A stretch of DNA of 64,000 bases, taken from Gemmatimonadota bacterium (GTDB taxonomy: Bacteria > Gemmatimonadota > Gemmatimonadetes > Gemmatimonadales > Gemmatimonadaceae). Below are positions 19,763 to 28,928 of the stretch, piece by piece. Position 1 is the first letter of the stretch. Every line of letters starts with the position of its first letter. The stretch is from positions 1 to 64,000 of the forward strand of contig VGVM01000001.1 of assembly GCA_016874035.1 (NCBI GenBank), read 5' to 3'. The translations under genes were made by a program, and so were the position numbers. The notes below the pieces were generated by a model. That model made no database searches. It was not told where the DNA came from and saw only the letters and a program-made list of their open reading frames with translations.

Positions 19763-20467
19763 ATGAATCGTTTCGCCACCCGCATGACGTCCGCTGCGCT
19801 GACGGTCGCCTTTCTCTTCCTGCCTACCGCGCACGCGCAGGCGCAGGGCCTGAGCTTCTTCATTACCAGCGTCGGCTCCGGCGACGGGGCGAACCTTGGC
19901 GGGGTCGAGGGCGCGGACAAGCGTTGCCAGGACCTCGCCGCCGCGGCTGGCGCGGGTGCGCTCACATGGCACGCATACCTCAGCGTCGGGGCGGAGAACG
20001 GCAAGCCGGTGCAGAATGCGAAGGACCGGATCGGCAGCGGCCCGTGGTACAACGCGAAGGGCGTGAAGGTCGCCGAGAACGTGGCGGACCTGCACAGCGA
20101 CAACAACAAGCTGTCGAAGGAGAACTCGCTCACCGAGCAGGGCGCCGTGGTGAACGGCCGCGGCGACACGCCGAACACGCACGACGTGATGACCGGTTCG
20201 ACGCTCGACGGCATGCTCTTCACGGGCGCGAACTACGACAACTGCAACAACTGGCGGTCCAACAGTGCCGGGTCGGGTTCGGTGCGAGTGGGCCACCATG
20301 ATCGGCAGGGCGGTGGCGAGAACCCCACGTCGTGGGGTTCGGCGCACAACTCGCGCGGCTGCAGCCAGGACAACCTGCGCGCGAGCGGCGGTGCGGGCTT
20401 GTACTACTGCTTCGGGATGCCGCGCTCAGGCGGCGCCGACGGGATGGACGACAAGATCCGGGACTGA
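19763..20467 (+). CDS. Secreted lectin/endostatin-fold-like protein
   Basis: Signal peptide ending AHAQAQ; LSFFITSVGSGDGANLGGVEGADKRCQDLAAAAG...WHAYLS...GSTLDGMLFTGANYDNCNNWRS...LYYCFG; C-type-lectin/endostatin-like pattern by eye. Confidence 0.55.
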   Translation: MNRFATRMTSAALTVAFLFLPTAHAQAQGLSFFITSVGSGDGANLGGVEGADKRCQDLAAAAGAGALTWHAYLSVGAENGKPVQNAKDRIGSGPWYNAKGVKVAENVADLHSDNNKLSKENSLTEQGAVVNGRGDTPNTHDVMTGSTLDGMLFTGANYDNCNNWRSNSAGSGSVRVGHHDRQGGGENPTSWGSAHNSRGCSQDNLRASGGAGLYYCFGMPRSGGADGMDDKIRD

Positions 20468-20514
20468 ATGCGTAGTTGAAGGCGTGTTGGTGGCGCGCGC
20501 CCGGCGTGCGCGCG

Positions 20515-23016
20515 TCACCGACTCGTTCCGACGCACGACCCGCCGACGGAAGCGCCAACCGCAAAGCGGAGCACGAGGACCGCATCGATGATTTCGATGC
20601 GTCCGTCGCAATTGGCGTCGCCCCGTGGAAACAGCTGCACCGTTGGCTGCACTTGCACCCCAGCCAGCGCCTGTTGGATGAGCAATGCGTCCACTGCGGT
20701 CACGGCGCCGTCGGCGTTGACATCACCGCGGAGTACTGCGGCGGACGTGCCGAAGTCGTAGGCCCAGATTCCCCGTCCGTACGTCGCGGCGACGATCCGG
20801 CCGGTCCGCGCATTGTACACGAGGTCCGTGACCCGAATCGTCGGGAACTCGCTTGCGCGCGCCCACGTTGCACCACCGTTTGGCGACTCCCAGACGCCCA
20901 GCATGTTGCCAACGAACAGGCGACCATTCGGTCCGAACGCTGAGGCTTGGGTCGTGACATCGGGGAGCAAGACGCCGATGTTGGTCCAGTTCGCCCCGCC
21001 GTCGGTCGTCAGCATCACATGCGCGGTTCCACTTGACGTAAAGGTGACCATCGCGCGCCGTGGATTTTCGGGATCCACGGAAATGTCGCCGACCGAGCGT
21101 GAGGGAAGCGCAGTGAGCGGGGTCTGCCAGGTTGCCCCGAAATCGGTCGAATAGCGGACGTTCGCGTCCGAGGTGCCGACGTAGATGATCGAGCTGTCAG
21201 AAGGCGCAACCGCGATCGCCGTGATGACACCGGAACCGCGAGTCAAGTCGACTGAAATTGCCGTCCAGAGCGTGCCGCTGCTTGACGTCCGATAGAGCCG
21301 TGCGCCACCGAAATACAACCTCGTGTTCCTCGAGGGGTCGATAACGAACGGCGCAATAAACGCTCGCCGCTCGTTCGCATCGATTCCTGCAGTGATACCG
21401 CGGTACGTCGCGGTGCGGGTGTCGACGCGAATCAGGTTTCCGTTCTGGCTCGATACGTACACGACGTCGGGGTTCGTGTGGTCCGTTGCCGTGAACGCGC
21501 CGTCTCCGCCGAAAATTCCGACCCACTGACCAAGCCCGTTTCGCGCGATGATCGTCCCGTTGTCCTGCATTCCCGTCAGTACGCCGCTGGGGTCTGTCGG
21601 GTGGAGCGACAGGCCGGGGTAATGCAGCGTTGTGGCGAGGCCGCTGTTGATCGCCAGGAACGAGTCGCCCGCGTCACGCGAGAGGAAGACGCCCCCGTCA
21701 CTTCCCGCGATGACGCGACGCGGATCGGCGGGGTCGACGACAACCACGTGCCAGTCGCAATGGATATTCGGTGCCACCTCGGTGAACGTCGCCCCGCCAT
21801 CGGTCGACCTGTACGCCCGGACGCCGCCGAGGTACATCCGTGACGGATGCGTGGGGTCGACGGCAATCATCAGGTCGTAGTTGCCTTGCGCGCCGAAGTT
21901 GTTGCGATTCGCGACCGCCGGCGGTGCCGTGACGCCAGCGGCCGAGAGCGTCGTCAGGGCATTCGAACCGTCATCCCACCGAAACAGCCCGCCAAACGTC
22001 GAGTTTACCGCAGACGCGACCATCCAGACCGATCCGGGTTGCGCGGGCGACACGGCCATCTCGATGCGGCCCACTGCATTCGCGCCGAACACATGCACGG
22101 GAATCCAGGTGCTCCCATAGTCCGTTGAACGAAACAACGCACCGGTCGTTGCGCTTGACCCTCGGCGGGCGGCGTACAGGACTGCGGGGTTCGCCGGATG
22201 TTGCACCACTTCCGAGAACGCACCCGACATGAGTTGTAACCACGTCGCTCCCGAGTTCGTGGATCGATACACCCCGCCATTTGTCGCGGCGAACAGCGTT
22301 GTGTTTGTCGCCGAACCCGCCGAACCTCGGTCAACGATGAGCGAGTAGAAACGATGGTTCCCTGCGCCCACCGAGGTCGCAAACGGAGCGACCGCAACAT
22401 TGATCCAGGATGCGCCGTCGTCGGTGGATCGCAGGATACCGCAGCCTTCGGTTGTCTCCGACGGTTCTCCCGTTGCGGCATACACGATCTGTGGATTGAC
22501 GGGATCGATCGCGACAACGCCGATCACGAGCGAGCACTGTGTGTCCGTCAACGGTGTCCACGACGCGCCCTCGTTGCTCGACTTCCAGACGCCGCCAGCC
22601 GACGTCCCGACGTAGAGGGTGTTGCGATCGGTGGGATGAAACGCGACCGTCGGTACGCGTCCCGCGTCCAGTTGCGGCAGCGAACCGAAGAATCCGTTGT
22701 CGCCATAGAACCCGAGCGGGCCGATGGATGTCCAGCGACCGGGAAGGCCAACGGGCATTGCTGCTGTCGGCCGGCTCAACGAGACTGCGCGCCACTTGTC
22801 GAAGGAAAGTCCGGTGGAGGCCGTGCTTGACCCGGGCGGCGCATCCCAGAGCGTGATGAGCGCCTCGCGCCGCCGTTCGGCGTTTTCCTCGGCCACAACC
22901 GGTCGTCCCTGTGCAGGGGTGGCGCGCGCGAGGGCACTCGCGACGACAAGCGCGAAGACGAGCGAGATAAGAGGCGCGGTCGCGCGGCCGATGATCCCGC
23001 CGCCGTTCGTGTTCAC
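20515..23016 (-). CDS. BNR/sortilin-type beta-propeller exoprotein with C-terminal dockerin
   Basis: Many blades such as VYRSTNSGATWLQL, LFRSTDYGSTWIPV, YRSTDGGATFTEV, MLTTDGGANWTNI; C-terminal GDVNADGAVTAVDALLIQQALAG...GDANCDGRIEIIDAVLVLRFAVG dockerin duplicate. Confidence 0.88.
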   Translation of the reverse strand: MNTNGGGIIGRATAPLISLVFALVVASALARATPAQGRPVVAEENAERRREALITLWDAPPGSSTASTGLSFDKWRAVSLSRPTAAMPVGLPGRWTSIGPLGFYGDNGFFGSLPQLDAGRVPTVAFHPTDRNTLYVGTSAGGVWKSSNEGASWTPLTDTQCSLVIGVVAIDPVNPQIVYAATGEPSETTEGCGILRSTDDGASWINVAVAPFATSVGAGNHRFYSLIVDRGSAGSATNTTLFAATNGGVYRSTNSGATWLQLMSGAFSEVVQHPANPAVLYAARRGSSATTGALFRSTDYGSTWIPVHVFGANAVGRIEMAVSPAQPGSVWMVASAVNSTFGGLFRWDDGSNALTTLSAAGVTAPPAVANRNNFGAQGNYDLMIAVDPTHPSRMYLGGVRAYRSTDGGATFTEVAPNIHCDWHVVVVDPADPRRVIAGSDGGVFLSRDAGDSFLAINSGLATTLHYPGLSLHPTDPSGVLTGMQDNGTIIARNGLGQWVGIFGGDGAFTATDHTNPDVVYVSSQNGNLIRVDTRTATYRGITAGIDANERRAFIAPFVIDPSRNTRLYFGGARLYRTSSSGTLWTAISVDLTRGSGVITAIAVAPSDSSIIYVGTSDANVRYSTDFGATWQTPLTALPSRSVGDISVDPENPRRAMVTFTSSGTAHVMLTTDGGANWTNIGVLLPDVTTQASAFGPNGRLFVGNMLGVWESPNGGATWARASEFPTIRVTDLVYNARTGRIVAATYGRGIWAYDFGTSAAVLRGDVNADGAVTAVDALLIQQALAGVQVQPTVQLFPRGDANCDGRIEIIDAVLVLRFAVGASVGGSCVGTSR

Positions 23017-23429
23017 GGCGCCCCCGTCAGCATGAACCGCAGCGCATTGGAGCGCCCGCGCGATGTCGTAATGCTCACATCGTACGGGCCCGTCGTGAGA
23101 GGCTGTGGCGGTGCTTCGCCGCGCAGTGGCCTCATCGAATCGTCGATCGGAACCACGAACCGGATTTCAGTTGCCGTGCGGCGCGGGACGTTGCGCAACT
23201 CGATCGGGCCAAAGTGCACCGTGTTCAACGAGTCGAAGCCGCGTCCGGTAATGACGACCTCAACAACTTCACCGCGTGACACGGTGCCGACAGCGGGAGA
23301 AAGGCGGCCCAAGGAGAGCCCCTGGGGCCGACAGGCCGCCATTCCTCCCAGGACCGATATGCCGACGCCGAGCGCAATCGTCGAGCGCACGAACCGGCAC
23401 GCATCCCTGGTCACGAGCGTCAGCGTCAA
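23013..23429 (-). CDS. Small exported IPT/TIG-domain protein
   Basis: LSPAVGTVSRGEVVEVVITGRGFDSLNTVHFGPIELRNVPRRTATEIRFVVP is TIG-like; start (TTG 23429 or GTG 23414) uncertain; stop overlaps the next gene's GTG. Confidence 0.7.
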   Translation of the reverse strand: MTLTLVTRDACRFVRSTIALGVGISVLGGMAACRPQGLSLGRLSPAVGTVSRGEVVEVVITGRGFDSLNTVHFGPIELRNVPRRTATEIRFVVPIDDSMRPLRGEAPPQPLTTGPYDVSITTSRGRSNALRFMLTGAP

Positions 23430-23890
23430 GGGATGGTCCCCGGGCGCACGACCAGAGAGTCGTGGACGGCGCGGGCACTCGCATCGTGCGCGTCGCGCAG
23501 CGTCAGGGTCCAGCGGGGTTGCGCCGTGGAAGCGCGACGCACGAAAGTCAGCGTGATCAGTGGTCCGTCCATGGCGCCACCAGGCCACGCCGCCGCGAGG
23601 TTGACCGCCGTGCCCGCGTCATGACACATGAAGAGTGGTTGGCCTTGCGCAGCCGCACACGCAACGAAGGTCCACTCGGCGGCATCGTTGCGCAGTGAGG
23701 CCGTGATGCTGCCGAGCACGCGGTTGGATCCGCCGTTGAGTGTCAAGGAGACGGCCTGGGTGTCGCCCCGCACGGCACCGAGCGTCACGGCGATCGTCGC
23801 CGGTTGTGCCGGCGCGGGGACGGCAAGGTCGCTGGCGTGCCTGCAGCCGACCGCCACTGCCGCGAGCACGAGCGCGAAGGTGCGCCTCAT
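23426..23890 (-). CDS. Small lipoprotein with cohesin-like domain
   Basis: Lipobox AAVAVGC; TIAVTLGAVRGDTQAVSLTLNGGSNRVLGSITASLRND...VNLAAAWPGGAMDGPLITLTFVRR. Confidence 0.6.
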   Translation of the reverse strand: MRRTFALVLAAVAVGCRHASDLAVPAPAQPATIAVTLGAVRGDTQAVSLTLNGGSNRVLGSITASLRNDAAEWTFVACAAAQGQPLFMCHDAGTAVNLAAAWPGGAMDGPLITLTFVRRASTAQPRWTLTLRDAHDASARAVHDSLVVRPGTIP

Positions 23891-25671
23891 GGGATGATCA
23901 CCACTGGGTTCATGACACTGACTGCTGCCGTCAGGTCTGCCAGCGTGGCGGAAACCAGCTGGTTGACGGTCAGTACTATTTGGTTGCCGACGCCACGCTG
24001 GTTCACGCGGCACCGGAGAATCACGAGGGGAATGACTCCGGAGGCCGGTGTGCTCCCTGCCCATGTGACGCGCAACTGGTCGCCAAGCACATCGCCGCGA
24101 TTCAAGATCATATTTGGCTGGAGGGCATTGAATCCGGTGACCGTGAACGGCGAATACGGGAAGGAACTCGCGCCTGGCCATGAGACCTCGAAGTCCCCCG
24201 CCATCACCGATTGCCCGTCGCGCAGTTCCAACTGCACGACGATGGAGAACGTGTCCACGACCGCGAGCCGGTAGGTATCCAGCCCTGTGCGGAGGACCGG
24301 GCCCGTCGTTCCGCTCGGCACATGGATCAGGACGGAGTCGGCCACCGCAGTCGCGAACGGTGATTGCGCAACCACAAAGGTCCGCCCGGGGCGAACGCCC
24401 GTGACCACCCCGGAGGTCGAAACGCGTGCGCGGGTGGAATCGCGCACGACCCAACGCACTCCCGTCGAGGCAATTGTGCCGCCCGAGGCATTGGTTGCGA
24501 GCGTCGTCATCTGCGCTGAGGCCGATTGGTTGCCGAGCGCAAGCGCGCGGCGCAACGAATCGCTGGCGGAGGTAGACGCAGTAATGCGTGCGGGGCGCAG
24601 GGACGCATCCGGCAGTGTGGTCGCGACGCTGCGCGACGTCACCGGCTGGAGGCCCTGAGCGGAGAATGTCACGGTTCGCGACGATGCCGCGCCGTAGAAG
24701 GTGAGTCCGCTGAACGATGCCCTCCCATCTGCATCGGTGGTCGCCGTGTTCCCGCCGAGTGCGTCTAGTTCACCGGCAATCGTCGCCGTCACCAGGGTTC
24801 CGCTTCCTGCAGCGGCGTTGCCGACGCTGTCGGCCATCGCCACGACGGGGGTCGGAGCGATCACGGTGCCCAGCGTAGCCGCACCGGGCAGGTCCGTGGC
24901 CATTGTCAGTGCCACGGGCAGTCCGCCGAGCAGCGTCAACGGCACTGTGACTGGTTGGGCAATTGAGTCAGCGGCGAAGCTCAACGTTCGGCTTCCGGCG
25001 CGGCCCGCGATACGAAGCCCGGTAAACGTCGCAACGCCGAACTGGTCTGTTGCCAGCGCAGGCGGATCGGCGTTCGGGATGCTCAACCGCGTAATGCCGG
25101 TTCCACCGCTGACCTGCGCTGTCACGCGGCGTCCCGCGATCGGCGAAGCGTTTCCGAAGCGATCCCGCAGCTGCACCGTGACATTGGACGTCAACGCGAC
25201 ACCGCTGCGAAACGTCGGCGGTGGCGCGGCGGACAGCTGGAGTGCCGCCGGGGCGTCGGCCGTCGCGGTGACGGCATACTGCGTGCTGACACCCGCGCTG
25301 GAGATCGTAAGCGTGTTGGGTCCGGTCGCGGTGCCGAGCGTCCAGCCCGTGCATCGGGCGCGACCGCTGCCATCAGTGGTGGTCGAGGGCGTGCCGATGG
25401 AGCCCCCATTATCCGCAGTGCACGTGACCGCGAGGCCGGGAACGGCCCGATTTCCACTGGCAAGGAAGGTGGCTTCGAATGGCCCTGCCAGGGTCGACGC
25501 CACGGTGGCGGTGCGCGGGGCCGTCGATGGCTCCGCTCGGGCCGTGGTCGCCACCAATGGCTCACTCGGCACGCCGCCACCACCGCCGCAACCCAAGGCG
25601 GCCAGCAGCGTCAGGAGCCCAAGGCGTACGACTGGAGGTTGTGAACTCATCCGATGCGAAAATTCGCTCAT
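23887..25671 (-). CDS. Ig-like-repeat lipoprotein with C-terminal cohesin-like domain
   Basis: Lipobox LAALGC; multiple Big-type repeats (LPVALTMATDLPGAATLGTVIAPTPVVAMADSVGNAAAGSGTLVTATI); C-term VVDTFSIVVQLELRDGQSVMAGDFEVSW...GDQLRVTWAGSTPASGVIPLVILRCRV. Confidence 0.7.
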   Translation of the reverse strand: MSEFSHRMSSQPPVVRLGLLTLLAALGCGGGGGVPSEPLVATTARAEPSTAPRTATVASTLAGPFEATFLASGNRAVPGLAVTCTADNGGSIGTPSTTTDGSGRARCTGWTLGTATGPNTLTISSAGVSTQYAVTATADAPAALQLSAAPPPTFRSGVALTSNVTVQLRDRFGNASPIAGRRVTAQVSGGTGITRLSIPNADPPALATDQFGVATFTGLRIAGRAGSRTLSFAADSIAQPVTVPLTLLGGLPVALTMATDLPGAATLGTVIAPTPVVAMADSVGNAAAGSGTLVTATIAGELDALGGNTATTDADGRASFSGLTFYGAASSRTVTFSAQGLQPVTSRSVATTLPDASLRPARITASTSASDSLRRALALGNQSASAQMTTLATNASGGTIASTGVRWVVRDSTRARVSTSGVVTGVRPGRTFVVAQSPFATAVADSVLIHVPSGTTGPVLRTGLDTYRLAVVDTFSIVVQLELRDGQSVMAGDFEVSWPGASSFPYSPFTVTGFNALQPNMILNRGDVLGDQLRVTWAGSTPASGVIPLVILRCRVNQRGVGNQIVLTVNQLVSATLADLTAAVSVMNPVVIIP

Positions 25672-25733
25672 GCCAGCGCGATCCGCCAGCGGCGATGGGG
25701 TGACGGTGACGCCCAGTCGGAAGGCGATCGCCG

Positions 25734-25858
25734 TCAGAACGCCTCGCCCAGCGCCACGTACAGCCCGCCGCCATTCTTGCCCCGGGCGTAGTCAATCCGA
25801 ATCGAGAGTCGGTCGGCCGGCTGCAGTGCGTAGCGGATTCCGCCGCCCGCGCTGGGCG
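25734..25858 (-). pseudogene. C-terminal remnant of an Omp85/BamA-type outer membrane protein
   Basis: SAGGGIRYALQPADRLSIRIDYARGKNGGGLYVALGEAF* matches an Omp85 final strand ending in aromatic F; the upstream frame lacks similarity. Confidence 0.6.
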
Positions 25859-26337
25859 GCGTGATGGGTGCGTTCTGGGCGACCGGCGCGGCGTTCACGC
25901 GCGAGGCGGCGGTGGGCGTGATCCTCGTGATCGGGCTGGCCGTGAGCCACAGCGTGCTGCTGGTGGATGCCGCGCTCGAGCGGCGCCGACGCCGGGGGTA
26001 TGCGGCCGGAAGAATGGCCGGGCTCCGAGGGCTGACGGGTGCGGAAGTGCTCCGGGCCGCGCTGGACCGTTCGGGCATGATCGTCCTGGTGACGTTGACC
26101 ACCCTGGCCTCCCTGCTGCCACTGGCCTGGGGGACGTCGGCGACGACCCTTTTCGGGGCGATCGCGTTGGCGACGGCCGGGGGGACCATTGCCGGGATCC
26201 TTGGGGCGATGTTCGTGCTCCCGGCCCTGATCATGGCCTGGGGGCGGGGGAGGCGGACCGCGGGGCCCCTCCCGCCGGGCCCGGCCGGTGCTCGACTGGC
26301 GCCCGTCCCGGTAACTGACGTAAGTTCAACCACTTAA
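25859..26337 (+). pseudogene. C-terminal remnant of an RND (AcrB-like) efflux transporter
   Basis: FTREAAVGVILVIGLAVSHSVLLVDAALERRRR...RSGMIVLVTLTTLASLLPLAWGTSATTLFGAIALATAGGTIAGILGAMFVLPAL is the last TM section of an RND pump; N-terminal ~85% missing. Confidence 0.65.
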
Positions 26338-26406
26338 AGGTTGTGCCCCGTCCGCCGGCGCCTGCCGGTTCGCGGGACAGAGGTTGCAGGACGTCCGCCG
26401 GCCCAG

Positions 26407-27450
26407 ATGACCGCGATTCCCACCACCGCACCCACCGCCTCCAAGGGACAGCCGCAGGCCAGCGCGCAACCGCTGGTCGGGCTAGACGCAATTCGGAAAG
26501 CGGCGGGCGTCCTGCGCGGTGTCGCGTTTCGCACTCCGCTGCTTCGGTCGTTTGAGCTCGAGGAGCTCACCGGCTTCCCGGTGTACCTCAAGCCGGAGAT
26601 GCTGCAGCGCGGCGGCGCGTTCAAGTTCCGAGGCGCGTACAACTTTGTCGCCGGGCTGACGGACGACGAGCGCATTCGCGGGCTGGTGGCGCCATCGTCC
26701 GGCAATCACGGCCAGGCGGTCGCGCTCGCGGCGAAGATCTTCCGCGTGAAGGCGACCATCGTCATGCCGACCACGGCGCCCCGCGCGAAAGTCGCCGGCG
26801 CTGAGCGGTTGGGCGCGCGCGTACTGTTCGAAGGCACGACGACCGCCGAGCGAATGGCGAAGGCGATGGAGATCGTCGAGGCGGAGGGTGCGACTCTCGT
26901 TCCGCCGTACGACAACGCAGCGATCATTGCGGGGCAGGGCACTGCCGGCCTCGAAATCGCCGAGGACATGGCGGCCGCCGGGATCAACCGCTATGCGGTC
27001 GCGGTGCAGGTTGGAGGCGGCGGACTCTCCGCGGGTGTGTCAGCGGCGGTCAAGCTGGCCACGCCGGGCGCACGGGTGATCGGCGTAGAGCCCGCAGGCT
27101 CGCCCAAGCTCTCGCGCGCGCGCGAGGCGGGTGAACCCGTGACAATCCCCGCGAACCCGCACGGGCTCGCCGATGGCTTGCTTGCCGTGCGCGTGGGGAA
27201 CGTCACGTTCGCGCACCATCGTGCGTTCGTGGACGCGGTCGTGACCGTGCCGGACGCCGACCTGCCGCCAGCGGTGCGCTTTCTGCTCGACCGTCACAAG
27301 CTGGTCGCCGAGCCAAGTGGCGCGATCACGGTGGCCGCGCTGCAAACGGGCGCGATCAAGGCGGACCTGCCGATCGTGTGCCTGCTTTCCGGCGGCAACA
27401 TCGAGTTCGACGGACTGACGCAGTTGTTCGAAGCAGGAGCGCGCAGCTGA
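26407..27450 (+). CDS. ilvA: Threonine ammonia-lyase (threonine dehydratase)
   Basis: RTPLLRSFELEELTGFPVYLKPEMLQRGGAFKFRGAYNF PLP-Lys motif; SSGNHGQAVALAA; VGGGGLSAG. Confidence 0.92.
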   Translation: MTAIPTTAPTASKGQPQASAQPLVGLDAIRKAAGVLRGVAFRTPLLRSFELEELTGFPVYLKPEMLQRGGAFKFRGAYNFVAGLTDDERIRGLVAPSSGNHGQAVALAAKIFRVKATIVMPTTAPRAKVAGAERLGARVLFEGTTTAERMAKAMEIVEAEGATLVPPYDNAAIIAGQGTAGLEIAEDMAAAGINRYAVAVQVGGGGLSAGVSAAVKLATPGARVIGVEPAGSPKLSRAREAGEPVTIPANPHGLADGLLAVRVGNVTFAHHRAFVDAVVTVPDADLPPAVRFLLDRHKLVAEPSGAITVAALQTGAIKADLPIVCLLSGGNIEFDGLTQLFEAGARS

Positions 27451-28928
27451 TGGGCGCGTCGAACGCACGCATCCTGATCGCCGACGACGACCCGAGTATC
27501 CTCGAGTCGTTGTCCGGCGTGCTCCGCGACTCGGGGTTCGACGTCGCGGCCGGCGACGGCCGTGATTCGCTGCTGCGGGAACTTGGAAGGACGACCCCGG
27601 ACCTGCTGCTGCTCGATGTGATCATGCCGGGCGCGGACGGCGTTCAGGTGTTGCAGGAACTCAAGGAAGACGCGCGCTGGCGCGACATCCCAGTACTGAT
27701 GGTCTCATCGCTGTCGCCGGACGAGATGACGGAGAAGACCTTCGGGCTCGGCGCGGCGGATTTCATCCGGAAGCCGTTCCGTCCGCGCGAGCTGCTCGCC
27801 CGCGTGCATGCGCAGCTGCGCATGCACCGCGCGCTGATGCAGACGCGGAATGCGTTGCGATTCGCGGAAGACGAGCTCAAGCGGGCGCGCGAGGACGCGG
27901 AGAGCCGCAAGAAGGTGGTGGACATCCTCCATGAGGTCACCGGCGACCTCGCGAGCGACGAGATCTACCACCTCCTGGCTCGCCGCGTGGCGCGTGCGCT
28001 GAACCTGTCGCGCTGCTCGGTGATCCTGGCGAAGGCGGGGGACAAGACGGGAATCGTGGCTACGGCGTTCGATGACCCGGCGCTCCGGCATATCGAGATT
28101 CACCTCGATCGCTATCCGGAAATCACGGCGGCGCTCGAGTCGGGGAACCCCGTGCTGGTCGAAGACCTGCAGAGCAGTCCGCTGCACGCGAACATCCGGA
28201 CGGAGTGGAAGACGAAGGGCGTGCAGGTGCCCATCCGCTCGGTCATCGTGCTTCCGTTCTCGCTCAACGATGGCGAGCAGGCGGGCGTGTTCTTCCTCCG
28301 GCGCATGGCCACCGAACCGGCGCTGACGCCCGAGGACGTGGATTTCGCGGACACGGTGGTCAAGGCGGCGGTCGCGGCGATCGTGCGCGCGCAGCTGCTC
28401 GAGAACACCCGCGCCGAGAACACGCGGCTGGAAGTCCTCGCGCACACCGACCCGCTGACGCAGACGCTGAACCGGCGCGCGCTGACGGTGCGATTGGTGT
28501 CCGAAATGGACCGTGCGCGGCGTTACAACGCGATCATCTCGATGCTGATGGTGGACCTCGATCACTTCAAGAAGGTGAACGACTCGAAGGGCCACCTGGT
28601 CGGCGACGACCTGCTGCGCGAGATCGCGCACTTGCTGACGGATTCCGTCCGTAGCGTGGACTTTGTCGCGCGCTATGGCGGCGAGGAGTTCGTGGTCGTC
28701 CTGCCTGAAACGAACCAAGTGGGTGCCGTGAAGTTTGCCGAACGTCTGCGCGAGCGGATCGAGGCGATGCAGTTCGTGCAGGCGCACGGCGGGGCGCGCG
28801 TCACGGCGAGTATCGGGGTGGCCAGCTATCCGACGTCCGAAGTGCACACTGTGGATGATCTCTTTGCCCGCGCCGACGAGGCGCTCTACCGCGCCAAGGC
28901 CGAAGGGCGCAACCGGGTTTGCCAATGA
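27450..28928 (+). CDS. Response regulator with GAF and GGDEF (diguanylate cyclase) domains
   Basis: ILIADDDPSILESLSGVL...LLLDVIMPGADGVQVLQ; DHFKKVNDSKGHLVGDDLLRE...FVARYGGEEFVVVLPET. Confidence 0.93.
   Translation: MGASNARILIADDDPSILESLSGVLRDSGFDVAAGDGRDSLLRELGRTTPDLLLLDVIMPGADGVQVLQELKEDARWRDIPVLMVSSLSPDEMTEKTFGLGAADFIRKPFRPRELLARVHAQLRMHRALMQTRNALRFAEDELKRAREDAESRKKVVDILHEVTGDLASDEIYHLLARRVARALNLSRCSVILAKAGDKTGIVATAFDDPALRHIEIHLDRYPEITAALESGNPVLVEDLQSSPLHANIRTEWKTKGVQVPIRSVIVLPFSLNDGEQAGVFFLRRMATEPALTPEDVDFADTVVKAAVAAIVRAQLLENTRAENTRLEVLAHTDPLTQTLNRRALTVRLVSEMDRARRYNAIISMLMVDLDHFKKVNDSKGHLVGDDLLREIAHLLTDSVRSVDFVARYGGEEFVVVLPETNQVGAVKFAERLRERIEAMQFVQAHGGARVTASIGVASYPTSEVHTVDDLFARADEALYRAKAEGRNRVCQ

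Noticed and set aside
20478-20515. GC-rich hairpin GTGGCGCGCGCCCGGCGTGCGCGCGTCAC between convergent stops
   Set aside because: Imperfect stem without a T-tract; not convincing as a terminator.
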